Below, piece after piece: positions 44,126 to 51,753 of a DNA stretch of 64,000 nt (the stretch's first letter is position 1; every line of letters begins with the position of its first letter). This stretch comes from Robertmurraya korlensis (lineage in GTDB: Bacteria; Bacillota; Bacilli; Bacillales; Cytobacillaceae): assembly GCF_023715225.1 (NCBI RefSeq), contig NZ_JAMBNS010000018.1, forward strand, positions 1 through 64,000, given 5' to 3'. A program made the position numbers and the translations under genes. The notes below the pieces were generated by a model, which saw only the letters and a list, made by a program, of their open reading frames with translations, was not told the DNA's origin and ran no database searches.

Positions 44126-45031
44126 ATGTATTATGTTTCAAATCCGTATTCATATCCTTATTGGGTAAATCCTTCGACTTATTCTCCCAATTATATGAAT
44201 AGGAATCATGAGGACAATGTTCAACCAGTATTTGATGTCTTACTTAGTGGAATAAAAAGGGAAGCAGAAGCCATTGAGCTATATAGACAGTTAGTTCATG
44301 TAGCTCCAAATGAGATGCATCAGAATGATATCTTGTATGCATTAGAAAGAAAAAAAGCCCAACTAACACAGTTTAATAATCTTTATTTTCAACTTACTGG
44401 TACTGTGCCAGTATATCAACTCGATCAAATCCATTTTGATGACTACAGAGATGGGTTGCAAAAGGCGTATGAAGCCGAAGTTGAGGGATACGAAGAATAT
44501 CAAAAAGGTTTTTCGACCATTCAGCATCCCATGATACAGAATGTATTTTTGTGGGCATTAACGGGAGAACAAGAGAATGCTGCGAGTCTTAGATTTTTAA
44601 GTGAAGAACTCGCCCCACGAGTAACCGATTTTGGAGGAAAACCTTTTGTTGTGGATATTAATAAGGCCACCAAGCAAAATGAAAACTTTCGAACCGCCTT
44701 ATGGACAGGAACTCATTTACAGGTAACGTTAATGAGCATTAATGTGGGAGAGGACATTGGGTTAGAAATACATCCTCATCTTGATCAGTTTCTAAGGGTT
44801 GAAGAAGGTGAAGGGATTGTTAGAATGGGGGCTAAGAAAGATCAGTTAGACTTTGAGGAAAAGGTAGCTGATGATTTTGCTATTATGATCCCAGCAGCTA
44901 CATGGCATAATGTTATCAATACAGGGAATACCCCACTTAAACTCTACTCGATCTATGCTCCTCCACAGCATCCTTTTGGAACCATTCATAAAACGAAGGC
45001 TGATGCAATGGCTGCTGAAGGAGATCAATAG
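44126..45031 (+). CDS. Ferritin-like domain fused to a cupin
   Basis: A 301-residue protein. After a Tyr/Asn/Pro-rich N-terminus come four predicted helices (about 30-175) with ferritin-like Glu positions: KREAEAIELYRQL, YALERKKAQL, AYEAEVEGYEEYQ and LTGEQENAASL. The usual ExxH His residues are missing, so metal binding there may be lost. The C-terminal half is a cupin with IGLEIHPHLDQFLRVEEGEG and IPAATWHNVINTG, providing two to three His and a Glu as ligands. The joint function is unknown; a coat or stress role is possible. ATG 44126 is favoured over ATG 44117, which is only two bases from GGAGG. Confidence 0.8.
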   Translation: MYYVSNPYSYPYWVNPSTYSPNYMNRNHEDNVQPVFDVLLSGIKREAEAIELYRQLVHVAPNEMHQNDILYALERKKAQLTQFNNLYFQLTGTVPVYQLDQIHFDDYRDGLQKAYEAEVEGYEEYQKGFSTIQHPMIQNVFLWALTGEQENAASLRFLSEELAPRVTDFGGKPFVVDINKATKQNENFRTALWTGTHLQVTLMSINVGEDIGLEIHPHLDQFLRVEEGEGIVRMGAKKDQLDFEEKVADDFAIMIPAATWHNVINTGNTPLKLYSIYAPPQHPFGTIHKTKADAMAAEGDQ

Positions 45032-45040
45032 ACATACAGC

Positions 45041-45076
45041 AAAAAAGGCATGACAGCTCTGTCATGTCTTTTTTTG
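45041..45076. terminator. Bidirectional terminator
   Basis: Long hairpin AAAAGGCATGACAG/CTGTCATGTCTTTT with a two-base gap between arms. A-rich on one side and T-rich on the other, between convergent genes. Confidence 0.88.
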
Positions 45077-45082
45077 TGGTTT

Positions 45083-45436
45083 TTAAAGAAAATATTCAAC
45101 CAATGCCCAACTCATAATAAATAGGAAGCCAATGGAAGCAGAAGAGTAAGTAATTTGATTCCTAATATCCTTCTTTCCTCGCCTTAAATACTCCTGATAG
45201 GTGATCTCTCCCTTGGAAAACCTTACCCCATTTTCGCTCGGTTCCACCTCATATACATGTCCTTCGTTGTCCTGCAAAATAACTTTTGTAATTAGCTCTA
45301 TCGCACTAATTTGATTTACATCTACCTCTTTCTCCCCAAAATAAACAACTTTCAAAGGATGATAGATGGTATGCTCAATTATTTGTTCACTCAGTTTATA
45401 TGCCTGTAATTCAAATGCATGATTAGAAACACACAT
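45083..45436 (-). CDS. Unknown small protein with C-terminal membrane segment
   Basis: I do not recognise this 117-residue protein. Residues 1-90 are mixed alpha/beta and charged, with an EGHVYEVEPSENG turn followed by a short helical stretch EYLRRGKKDIRN. The last 20 residues are hydrophobic (GFLFIMSWALVEYFL), suggesting a tail-anchored orientation with the body in the cytoplasm. ATG at 45434-45436 lies six bases after GAGGTG; the longer frame to 45445 has no support. Single gene. Confidence 0.7.
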   Translation of the reverse strand: MCVSNHAFELQAYKLSEQIIEHTIYHPLKVVYFGEKEVDVNQISAIELITKVILQDNEGHVYEVEPSENGVRFSKGEITYQEYLRRGKKDIRNQITYSSASIGFLFIMSWALVEYFL

Positions 45437-45627
45437 AGTTAGCACCTCATTATTATTATATGCTCATTCTCTATTAAGGTGAAGAGTCCAAAACTGAAAT
45501 TAATCCAATTTAAATTAAAGGATTCTTCAAAATCTCCATACTTTCTCCATGCTTTTTTTTTATAGTAAGGGTGTAGTGATAGTAAATACATGAGGAATTT
45601 ACGATTAAAAAATAAAGGAGAGGGTGC

Positions 45628-45957
45628 ATGATGAAAAAAACTCTAATTGTCATTACATTAGGAGCTGGATTACTTATTGGAGGAGGGACAGGGTTTTATT
45701 ACGTTTCAGCCCAAGATAGTGAAGGGATTACACACGATAAAATGATGATGGATAAGATGGTAAACTCTGATTTCGAAATGGTAGAAATGATGCATAAAGA
45801 CATGGAATCAATGATGAACGTTAAAACCATGAATTTTGGTCAGATGAAAGAACATATGATGAACATGCATCCAGGTTTATCTGTTCAGCAATTAGAGAAA
45901 CACTATAAGGATATGCACGGAACTGGGGGATCAGAAAATAGCAAGAACTTTCAATAA
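45628..45957 (+). CDS. Secreted Met/His-rich small protein
   Basis: A 109-residue protein with an N-terminal signal segment (about 1-28, ending YYVSAQ). The mature part is unusually rich in Met: MMMDKM, MVEMMHKDMESMM, MKEHMMNMHPG, with several His nearby. Clustered Met and His outside the membrane usually bind copper(I) or silver, so a metal-binding role is possible (inference from composition). The end LEKHYKDMHGTGG is a short helix followed by a flexible tail. ATG 45628 follows AAAGGAGAGG. Strong terminator after it. Confidence 0.7.
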   Translation: MMKKTLIVITLGAGLLIGGGTGFYYVSAQDSEGITHDKMMMDKMVNSDFEMVEMMHKDMESMMNVKTMNFGQMKEHMMNMHPGLSVQQLEKHYKDMHGTGGSENSKNFQ

Positions 45958-45962
45958 GAAAG

Positions 45963-46000
45963 AAAGGTTGTCGGATAAATTTCCCGACAACCTTTTTTTT
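45963..46000. terminator. Bidirectional terminator
   Basis: Stem AAAGGTTGTCGG/CCGACAACCTTT followed by eight T, between convergent genes. Confidence 0.9.
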
Positions 46001-46003
46001 CTT

Positions 46004-46282
46004 TTAATCTCCTCTGCGTTCTTCAGAAGGTTCCTCATCTGGATCGGGTTCTTCTTCATCCATGTTAAATGGAGTGTCCATTTCTCCAGGCTGTTTAACA
46101 TCTCTTACATCTCTTGGGTTGGTGTCAAGGTCTACATCATCATTGTTTTGATTGTAGCGTACTGGTCTGTAATTCACATCATCATCTGGTTCAAGATTAT
46201 TATCATTATTTGCGGTACAGGCGGTTATATTGACAAGTAACAACAAAGCAGTAATGAAAGTGTACAACAACTTTCTGTTCAT
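46004..46282 (-). CDS. Small acidic lipoprotein
   Basis: A 92-residue lipoprotein. The signal peptide ends in ITACT with the lipid-anchored Cys near residue 22. The mature part is short, disordered and very acidic toward the end (MDEEEPDPDEEPSEE), with NYRPVRYNQNNDD in the middle. That Asn/Arg/Tyr stretch vaguely recalls YhcN/YlaJ-type spore lipoproteins, but the folded domain of that family is absent. ATG at 46280-46282 is chosen from three nearby ATG codons because it has nine bases to AGGAGG. Function unknown. Confidence 0.68.
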   Translation of the reverse strand: MNRKLLYTFITALLLLVNITACTANNDNNLEPDDDVNYRPVRYNQNNDDVDLDTNPRDVRDVKQPGEMDTPFNMDEEEPDPDEEPSEERRGD

Positions 46283-46508
46283 TTTCATCATCCTCCTATA
46301 TCTTATTTAAAATTATTTAGTACCTATAATTTTCCTTAAATTAAAATCATTATTCACCAGATTGTGTGGTATATAATGGATCTTTTATTGTATAGAAGTT
46401 TTACAAGCTAGAAATTCTAAACCAAATTTTTATCAGAATTTTTATGTTTATAAGGAGAATTCTAGTAATGAGTAGTAAGCTTATATATCAAAAAAAGGTG
46501 GGGGTAAA

Positions 46509-46793
46509 ATGAATAAGTGGATTTCGTCATTTTTTCAACTAAGAAGAAACCCTTTAATGGCATTATTCGGGAAGAAAAGGAATGGTAAAGGTTGGATATG
46601 GGGCTCATTAATAAGTTTAGGACTTAGTGCAGCTGCCATTCGGTTGAGAAGAAATAGAATGACACAATCTCCTGTTAATAACATAATGAATAATATTGAT
46701 ATAGCAAAAATGAGTAAAATGGGGAATTTGGCTGGGTTAGCCGAAATTGCAGAAGAGTTAGTCCCTAATAAAGGCCCCGAAAAAGCCAATTAA
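46509..46793 (+). CDS. Unknown small basic protein
   Basis: A 94-residue protein I do not recognise. The first half is basic with a short hydrophobic stretch (WGSLISLGLSAAAIRLRRNR) that could touch the membrane. The second half is helical (MSKMGNLAGLAEIAEELVP). ATG 46509 follows AAAGGTGGGGG. It is a single gene ended by a bidirectional terminator. Nothing in the surroundings suggests a role. Confidence 0.65.
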   Translation: MNKWISSFFQLRRNPLMALFGKKRNGKGWIWGSLISLGLSAAAIRLRRNRMTQSPVNNIMNNIDIAKMSKMGNLAGLAEIAEELVPNKGPEKAN

Positions 46794-46806
46794 TAAAGTA
46801 TTAATT

Positions 46807-46840
46807 AAAGAATACCCATCTTTGTGTTGGGTATTCTTTA
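46807..46840. terminator. Bidirectional terminator
   Basis: Stem AAAGAATACCCA/TGGGTATTCTTT with a nine-base loop, between convergent genes. Confidence 0.85.
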
Positions 46841-47368
46841 AGGTTTTTTCAGAGCGTCTATTTCACATCCCAAATTTCTCCTTGTGGTCTTATCTAAAAT
46901 CATACTAGTTATGGTAGCGATAACGGCGCTTCCTATAATATCAAACGGATAATGGTGTCCTACCCAAATACGAGAGAACCCTGTTAATAAAGCTAAAACC
47001 CACAACACAGAACCTATTACACGGTCATAAAGATAAATAGAAGTTGAAATAGCAAAAACAAGTAAAGTATGTTTACTTGGAAAAGTCGAATCTCTTTTTG
47101 AAGGAATAAGAATTCCCACTCGTCTTTTCACAAATGGTCTTGGCTTGAAATAAAACAGCTTAATCAAGGTATGGATAAATAGTGTAATTCCAGCAGAAAC
47201 CCCCGCGTTATAAACTGCTTTTTTGTGAGGACCTTTTTTAAACCACATAAAAATTAATACAAGGATAAAGACATATCGAGTTTTATTTGAGACAAATATC
47301 ATTAAAAAATCCAATAGAGAAAAACGACCTGAGTATTGATTAATTGACTTGAATAATTTTTCGTTCAC
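46838..47368 (-). CDS. PAP2-family phosphatase (undecaprenyl-diphosphatase type)
   Basis: A 176-residue membrane protein with five to six hydrophobic segments and the three PAP2 motifs: KLFYFKPRPF (K-x6-RP), PSKHT (PSGH variant with Lys for Gly) and SRIWVGHHYPFDIIG (SR-x5-H-x3-D, nucleophilic His). The compact size fits BcrC-like enzymes, which recycle undecaprenyl pyrophosphate for cell-wall synthesis and can protect against bacitracin. A general phosphatidic-acid phosphatase is the alternative. The start is GTG at 47366-47368, nine bases after AAGGAG; the upstream in-frame ATG at 47389 overlaps that ribosome site. Confidence 0.88.
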   Translation of the reverse strand: MNEKLFKSINQYSGRFSLLDFLMIFVSNKTRYVFILVLIFMWFKKGPHKKAVYNAGVSAGITLFIHTLIKLFYFKPRPFVKRRVGILIPSKRDSTFPSKHTLLVFAISTSIYLYDRVIGSVLWVLALLTGFSRIWVGHHYPFDIIGSAVIATITSMILDKTTRRNLGCEIDALKKP

Positions 47369-47448
47369 GGTTGATTTCTCCTTACACATTAATAGGTAAT
47401 AAAATGCCCCTAGTATGTAAGAAATATGTGGTAACTACTTTTCCTATT

Positions 47449-47482
47449 TAAAAAAATACAAGGACTTATCCAGCCCTTGTAA
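47449..47482 (-). terminator. Terminator of the 58-residue gene
   Basis: On the minus strand ACAAGG/CCTTGT with an 11-base loop followed by ATTTTTTT, just after the stop at 47490. Confidence 0.75.
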
Positions 47483-47489
47483 CAAAATA

Positions 47490-47666
47490 CTATAGCAATC
47501 CTCTATGATAATGATTCATTTCCGCAAGTTCTGAAATATACTGGTAGTTGTCAATCATATTCTGAATCATTTCCGATTCGGAGGGGGTTAAATCTGGGTC
47601 TTCTAATCGTTTTTGTAGACCCTCAATTTTTAAATTGATGTCTTGTTTGATTTCATCATAGTTCAT
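47490..47666 (-). CDS. Unknown 58-residue acidic protein
   Basis: Short gene with ATG at 47664-47666 behind AAAGGGTGA and stop TAG at 47490-47492. The product is helical and acidic: NYDEIKQDINLKIEGLQKRL, then TPSESEMIQNMIDNY and SELAEMNHYHRGLL. It looks like a two-helix hairpin. I do not recognise the family. It lies between the phosphatase and the radical SAM maturase on the same strand, and has its own terminator. A link to the SCIFF system is possible but nothing in the sequence shows it. Confidence 0.65.
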   Translation of the reverse strand: MNYDEIKQDINLKIEGLQKRLEDPDLTPSESEMIQNMIDNYQYISELAEMNHYHRGLL

Positions 47667-47802
47667 TTACAATCACCCTTTCTTTGTATTCCAAGATGAT
47701 CCTCTCTCTTTTATCTTACAAAAGAAAGATGAAGGATCGGTGCAGATTTCTTTTCAAATAAGTGAACATTTAGGGACTTTGATAAGGCATGGTTTAGCGT
47801 TA

Positions 47803-49188
47803 CTATATTTCCATTTCTCCAATAGATTCAGCCACCTTAACCATCATTGAACATTCGACTCTTTTGCGAAAAATATCGCAGCTAAATTCAAACGTTCCGT
47901 TAATGGAGCCCGTTGCATGTAGTGAGTTAGCCGGGCAACCACCGCTACAATAAAGTTTAGCCCAGCAGTTCTGGCATTCTGGCTTTGAGTAGCAGTTGCT
48001 AGCTTTAAATTGAGCTTGTATTTCTGGCTTTGTTATTCCATCCCAGATATTTCCCATGCTAAATTCTTCATCGCCAACAAATTGGTGACAAGGGAAGAGT
48101 TCACCCCATGGTGTAACGGCAAGGTATTCCGTTCCAGAGCCGCAACCTGAGATTCTTTTTTGAATACAAGGACCTTCGGATAAATCCAGCATGTAATGGT
48201 AGAAGGTGAATTTTTTTCCGTTTTCGTTTCTAGCGATCATTTCCTTCGCAAGAATTTCGTATTGGTTATAGATCTCGGGAAGATCTTCTTCGGTTAGGGC
48301 ATAAGGTTCCTTTGGGTTACAAATAACTGGTTCCATGGACAGCTTATCGAAGCCAAGGTCTGCGATATGAAAAATGTCATTGGTAAAGTCTACATTGTCA
48401 TGTGTGTAAGTTCCGCGAACATAATATTCTTTTTCTCCACGATTCTTAATGAACTCCTGAAATTTAGGAACGATATGGTCATAGCTGCCTTTTCCATTAA
48501 CGGTTCTACGAAGTCGATCATGTACCTCTTTTCTACCATCTAGGCTTAGAACGACATTATCCATCTCTTCGTTTAAAAATTCGGTTACTTTCTTGTTTAA
48601 GAGCATTCCGTTGGTTGTAAAAGTAAAACGAAATTTCTTATGGTATTCCTTCTCTTTGCTGCGTGCATATGAAACGATCTGTTTGACCACGTTCCATGCC
48701 ATAAGTGGTTCTCCACCAAAAAAGTCAATGTCGAGGTTTCGATGGTGCCCAGAGTTTTCTATTAAGAAGTCAATGGCTCTTTTTCCGACATCAAAGCTCA
48801 TTATAGCTCGGTCACCGTTATATTTCCCTTGGCTAGCAAAGCAGTAATCGCAGGAAAGATTACAAGTATGTGCAACATTGAAACAAAGCGCCTTAACATA
48901 GGTTTTGCGATTTCTCAAGTCAATGGAAAGATCACTAAATTCATCCTCTGTAAAAAGCTGTCCATGATTGATTAGTTCCTGAATATCTGTGAGAGTTTCT
49001 TGTATTTCTACCTCCGTAATCTCAGGATTGGTTTGGTATTTTTCCAGCATCAATGTGGTGATTTTATCTGAAGAAGCATGTTCATATAGACCGATAATAT
49101 CGTACGCAAGTTCATCGACTACATGGACAGAGCCGCTGTACGTATCAAGGACAATATTGTACCCGTTTAATTTATATTGATGGATCAT
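47803..49188 (-). CDS. Radical SAM/SPASM maturase of the SCIFF peptide
   Basis: A 461-residue radical SAM enzyme, the length expected of SCIFF maturases. Residues 1-85 form a RiPP-recognition-like domain (VLDTYSGSVHVVDELAYDII). The radical SAM cluster ligands are Cys109, Cys113 and Cys116 in CNLSCDYC, followed by FFGGEP. The SPASM region has Cys349, 367, 399, 405, 408, 414, 418 and 437, enough for two auxiliary 4Fe-4S clusters. Known SCIFF maturases such as CteB form thioether crosslinks from Cys to other residues of the precursor. The precursor gene lies 64 bases upstream with a hairpin in between. AAGGAG is 13 bases before the ATG, rather far, so translation may be weak. Confidence 0.92.
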   Translation of the reverse strand: MIHQYKLNGYNIVLDTYSGSVHVVDELAYDIIGLYEHASSDKITTLMLEKYQTNPEITEVEIQETLTDIQELINHGQLFTEDEFSDLSIDLRNRKTYVKALCFNVAHTCNLSCDYCFASQGKYNGDRAIMSFDVGKRAIDFLIENSGHHRNLDIDFFGGEPLMAWNVVKQIVSYARSKEKEYHKKFRFTFTTNGMLLNKKVTEFLNEEMDNVVLSLDGRKEVHDRLRRTVNGKGSYDHIVPKFQEFIKNRGEKEYYVRGTYTHDNVDFTNDIFHIADLGFDKLSMEPVICNPKEPYALTEEDLPEIYNQYEILAKEMIARNENGKKFTFYHYMLDLSEGPCIQKRISGCGSGTEYLAVTPWGELFPCHQFVGDEEFSMGNIWDGITKPEIQAQFKASNCYSKPECQNCWAKLYCSGGCPANSLHATGSINGTFEFSCDIFRKRVECSMMVKVAESIGEMEI

Positions 49189-49207
49189 ATGTATGATTAA
49201 TCTCCTT

Positions 49208-49243
49208 AAAAAAATAGCCGCCCATTTGGATGAAGTGGGCGGT
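49208..49243 (-). terminator. Attenuator-like terminator between SCIFF peptide and maturase genes
   Basis: On the minus strand CCGCCCA/TGGGCGG, extendable, followed by TATTTTTTT. Placed after the peptide stop and before the maturase, it would make peptide mRNA exceed maturase mRNA. Confidence 0.82.
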
Positions 49244-49252
49244 ATATGTATT

Positions 49253-49402
49253 TTATCTATTCAGGGTGTTCTCACATTTTTGGTTAGCCACTCCACAAGA
49301 AGTTTTACAGGCTGACTGACAAGATGTTTGACAAGCACCACAACCACCGTGCTTTACAGTATCTACAAGTTTGCGAGAGCTGAGTGTAATAATTCGCTTC
49401 AT
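49253..49402 (-). CDS. SCIFF ranthipeptide precursor (six cysteines)
   Basis: A 49-residue peptide. The leader is MKRIITLSSRKLVDTVKHGG. The core has Cys21, 24, 28, 32, 36 and 43 in the spacing CxxC-x3-C-x3-C-x3-C-x6-C, with segments CGACQTSCQSAC and KTSCGVANQKC. This is the 'six Cys in forty-five' (SCIFF) pattern: Thr/Ser residues between the cysteines are the usual crosslink acceptors. ATG at 49400-49402 is seven bases after AAAGGAGGG, a very strong ribosome site. The function of mature SCIFF is unsettled; a quorum or redox-related role has been proposed in Clostridia. No exporter or protease gene adjoins it here. Confidence 0.93.
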   Translation of the reverse strand: MKRIITLSSRKLVDTVKHGGCGACQTSCQSACKTSCGVANQKCENTLNR

Positions 49403-49450
49403 ATGAAATCCCTCCTTTTGTGCACCGCTAGCATATCATTTTCATAGCTG

Positions 49451-49472
49451 GTGACCATATGCTTTATGTCAC
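49451..49472. promoter_or_regulatory. Inverted repeat upstream of the SCIFF gene
   Basis: GTGAC and GTCAC arms separated by 12 bases, in the 79-base promoter region between the upstream terminator and the SCIFF start. Candidate regulator site; no regulator is identified. Confidence 0.35.
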
Positions 49473-49481
49473 AGCAAACAC

Positions 49482-49516
49482 AAAAAAGTACCGCATCATG
49501 AGCGCGGTACTTTTTT
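49482..49516. terminator. Terminator of the MHYT-GGDEF-EAL gene
   Basis: Perfect 13-bp stem AAAAAAGTACCGC/GCGGTACTTTTTT. It isolates the SCIFF promoter from the upstream minus-strand gene. Confidence 0.9.
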
Positions 49517-49523
49517 AGGAAGA

Positions 49524-51578
49524 TTATAAAGAAGGAGTAACTCCATCGCATTTTGAATGGAACTGCTTTATCCAAGAAATCAGTTCTTCTTGTTTCATTG
49601 GTTTTGCAAAATAGAAGCCCTGAATGGTTGGACTTTTGGGCATGGAGGTTAAATAGTTGAATTGTTCCACATTTTCTACCCCTTCAACTACGGTTTCAAT
49701 GTCCAACGAATGACAGAGTGAAACAATGGCTGTAATAATCGCAGATTCTTTCTTAGACTCTGGTACACCGTCTACAAACGATTTATCAATTTTTAATGTT
49801 GAAATGGGTAATCTTTTTAAATACGACAATGAGGAAACACCTGTACCAAAGTCATCTAGTGCTACAGAAAATCCTTGTTTTCGTATGTCTCCTACTGCCC
49901 GTATCGCATTTTCAATATCACTTACAACACTCGTTTCTGTGATTTCTAGTTCGATATTTTTGGCCAAAATATCATACTTTTCCACACAATGATTGAGAGT
50001 TTTTAGCAATCGTGCGGATGTAATATAGGTTCCAGGAATATTAACAGCTACGTGTAACACAGGATGACCTTCTTTATTCCACTGATCGAGCTGCTGACAG
50101 ACTTTATCAATGACCCAATCAGTCACATCAAACATTTTTCCGCTTTTTTCTAACGCTGGTATGAACAGACCTGGTGAGAGAAAGCCATGAACAGGGTGAT
50201 TCCACCGGATAAGTGCTTCGACACCTGAGATTTCCTGTGAATAAGAATTAATTTTTGGTTGATAAACTATATACAAATGATCTTTCTCCATGGCCATATC
50301 AATATCGGACAAGAGGCGCTGTTCAAAATTATACGTATGGATTTTTGGATCATACTCCACAACTTGATTAGTATACTCGATTGACGGGTGGTGCAGGACT
50401 GCAACAGCATTAGCATAAAGCTGTTTCGCAGTTTCATTGTTTTCTTTAACAGCTATGGCACTGACGGTTTTAACAAGAACAGCATGGTCATCGAACTGTA
50501 AGGGAACTTTTAGTATAGAGGAAATTCTCTCTAATGTTATTTTTAGTTTTTCATTAGATTCTTCCTTACAAATGAAAGCAAAGCGGTTGCCTTCTACTCG
50601 ATAGACGTCTAATGAAGATGAATTTAATTGCAATAGTAACTGACTTACTTCAGTAAGAATTCTATCTCCAAACTTGTATCCATATCCCATATTCCATTTT
50701 TCTAAATCATGAATATGAAGAACTGCTACTGTATTTGCGTGTAATACCTGATGAATGGTTCGTTCAAACTGACGTCGGTTAGGAAGTTTCGTCAATGAAT
50801 CAAAAAAGTTCATTCGGTAATCAACGTATCGATCCAATGCTCCCGATAAACTAGAAAGAATGAGTAAAACGGAAGTTCCAATGGCAACTGCAAGGACTAA
50901 AATCCATGTATGACTTTCATGAGAGTGGTTCGTAGGAATCACGGTGTCAGCATCTACATAAAAGACCACAGAAGCCATCCCAGTATAGTGCATACTAGAA
51001 ACCGCTAAGCCCATGATCAAACTTGTCACGATTTTAATCACTCTAAGGTCCATCAAACGTTGCAATGAAGAGAAAATGTAAAGTGCAACGAAGGAAACAG
51101 TCATCGCTATCACAATGGATGCAGTAAAAGTTCCAGGCTTATAGGCATGATGAACCTCCATTTTCATTGCAGCCATACCCATATAATGCATTGTTGATAT
51201 GCCCAGTCCCATAATGACTCCAGAAATAATAAATGCAAAGATGGTTTTTTTCTGGCGATTAGCTATATAAAAGGCTAAAAGCGATGCAATTAAGGCAGGG
51301 CAGATCGAAAGGGTTGTTAAAAAAGGGTCGTACTGCATTTCAAATGGAAGACTGAATGCACCCATCCCAATAAAATGCATGGACCAAATGCCAAAGCCCA
51401 TCGCTACGGAAGCTAATCCAATCCAAATAAAACGATGAAAGAAGCTATTTTGTTGGATTCTCTCATTCAAAGAGAGTGCGGTATAAGAGGCACTACAGGC
51501 GATCAATATAGATAAAATGACAAGTGAAAGCTTATACTCACTATCAAGAATGAAGACGGAGTCTGGTACGGTAAACAT
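49524..51578 (-). CDS. MHYT sensor with GGDEF and EAL domains (c-di-GMP enzyme)
   Basis: A 684-residue membrane protein. Residues 1-250 form the seven-segment MHYT sensor with three MH-x2-GM motifs (SMHFIGMGAF, TMHYMGMAAM, SMHYTGMASV), thought to bind copper and sense O2, CO or NO. The GGDEF domain (about 260-415) is degenerate: the signature is replaced by VEGNRF, so cyclase activity is unlikely. The EAL domain (about 430-675) keeps EALIRW, LDDFGTGVSSL and VVEGVENVEQ, so phosphodiesterase activity is likely. B. subtilis YkoW has the same architecture. ATG is nine bases after AAAGGAG. Expected role: lowering c-di-GMP in response to a diatomic gas or redox state. Confidence 0.9.
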   Translation of the reverse strand: MFTVPDSVFILDSEYKLSLVILSILIACSASYTALSLNERIQQNSFFHRFIWIGLASVAMGFGIWSMHFIGMGAFSLPFEMQYDPFLTTLSICPALIASLLAFYIANRQKKTIFAFIISGVIMGLGISTMHYMGMAAMKMEVHHAYKPGTFTASIVIAMTVSFVALYIFSSLQRLMDLRVIKIVTSLIMGLAVSSMHYTGMASVVFYVDADTVIPTNHSHESHTWILVLAVAIGTSVLLILSSLSGALDRYVDYRMNFFDSLTKLPNRRQFERTIHQVLHANTVAVLHIHDLEKWNMGYGYKFGDRILTEVSQLLLQLNSSSLDVYRVEGNRFAFICKEESNEKLKITLERISSILKVPLQFDDHAVLVKTVSAIAVKENNETAKQLYANAVAVLHHPSIEYTNQVVEYDPKIHTYNFEQRLLSDIDMAMEKDHLYIVYQPKINSYSQEISGVEALIRWNHPVHGFLSPGLFIPALEKSGKMFDVTDWVIDKVCQQLDQWNKEGHPVLHVAVNIPGTYITSARLLKTLNHCVEKYDILAKNIELEITETSVVSDIENAIRAVGDIRKQGFSVALDDFGTGVSSLSYLKRLPISTLKIDKSFVDGVPESKKESAIITAIVSLCHSLDIETVVEGVENVEQFNYLTSMPKSPTIQGFYFAKPMKQEELISWIKQFHSKCDGVTPSL

Positions 51579-51753
51579 GGGGTTCTCCTTTGTTGTGAAG
51601 TTCTATCTCTGTTACAAAGAGATGTGGTGTATCATTTATATCGGTTATTTATAATAATTATAAAGTGGTGGGAAAAATTTCATTTTTATGCAAATATGCA
51701 TATATCATTGTATTTTGGTAAAAGATAAACAAAACTTTCTTAGGAGGATTAAC

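Noticed and set aside
47803-49188. Annotation of the radical SAM protein as an anaerobic sulfatase maturase
   Set aside because: No sulfatase gene is nearby, and the adjacent six-Cys peptide with matching SPASM architecture fits the SCIFF maturase assignment better.
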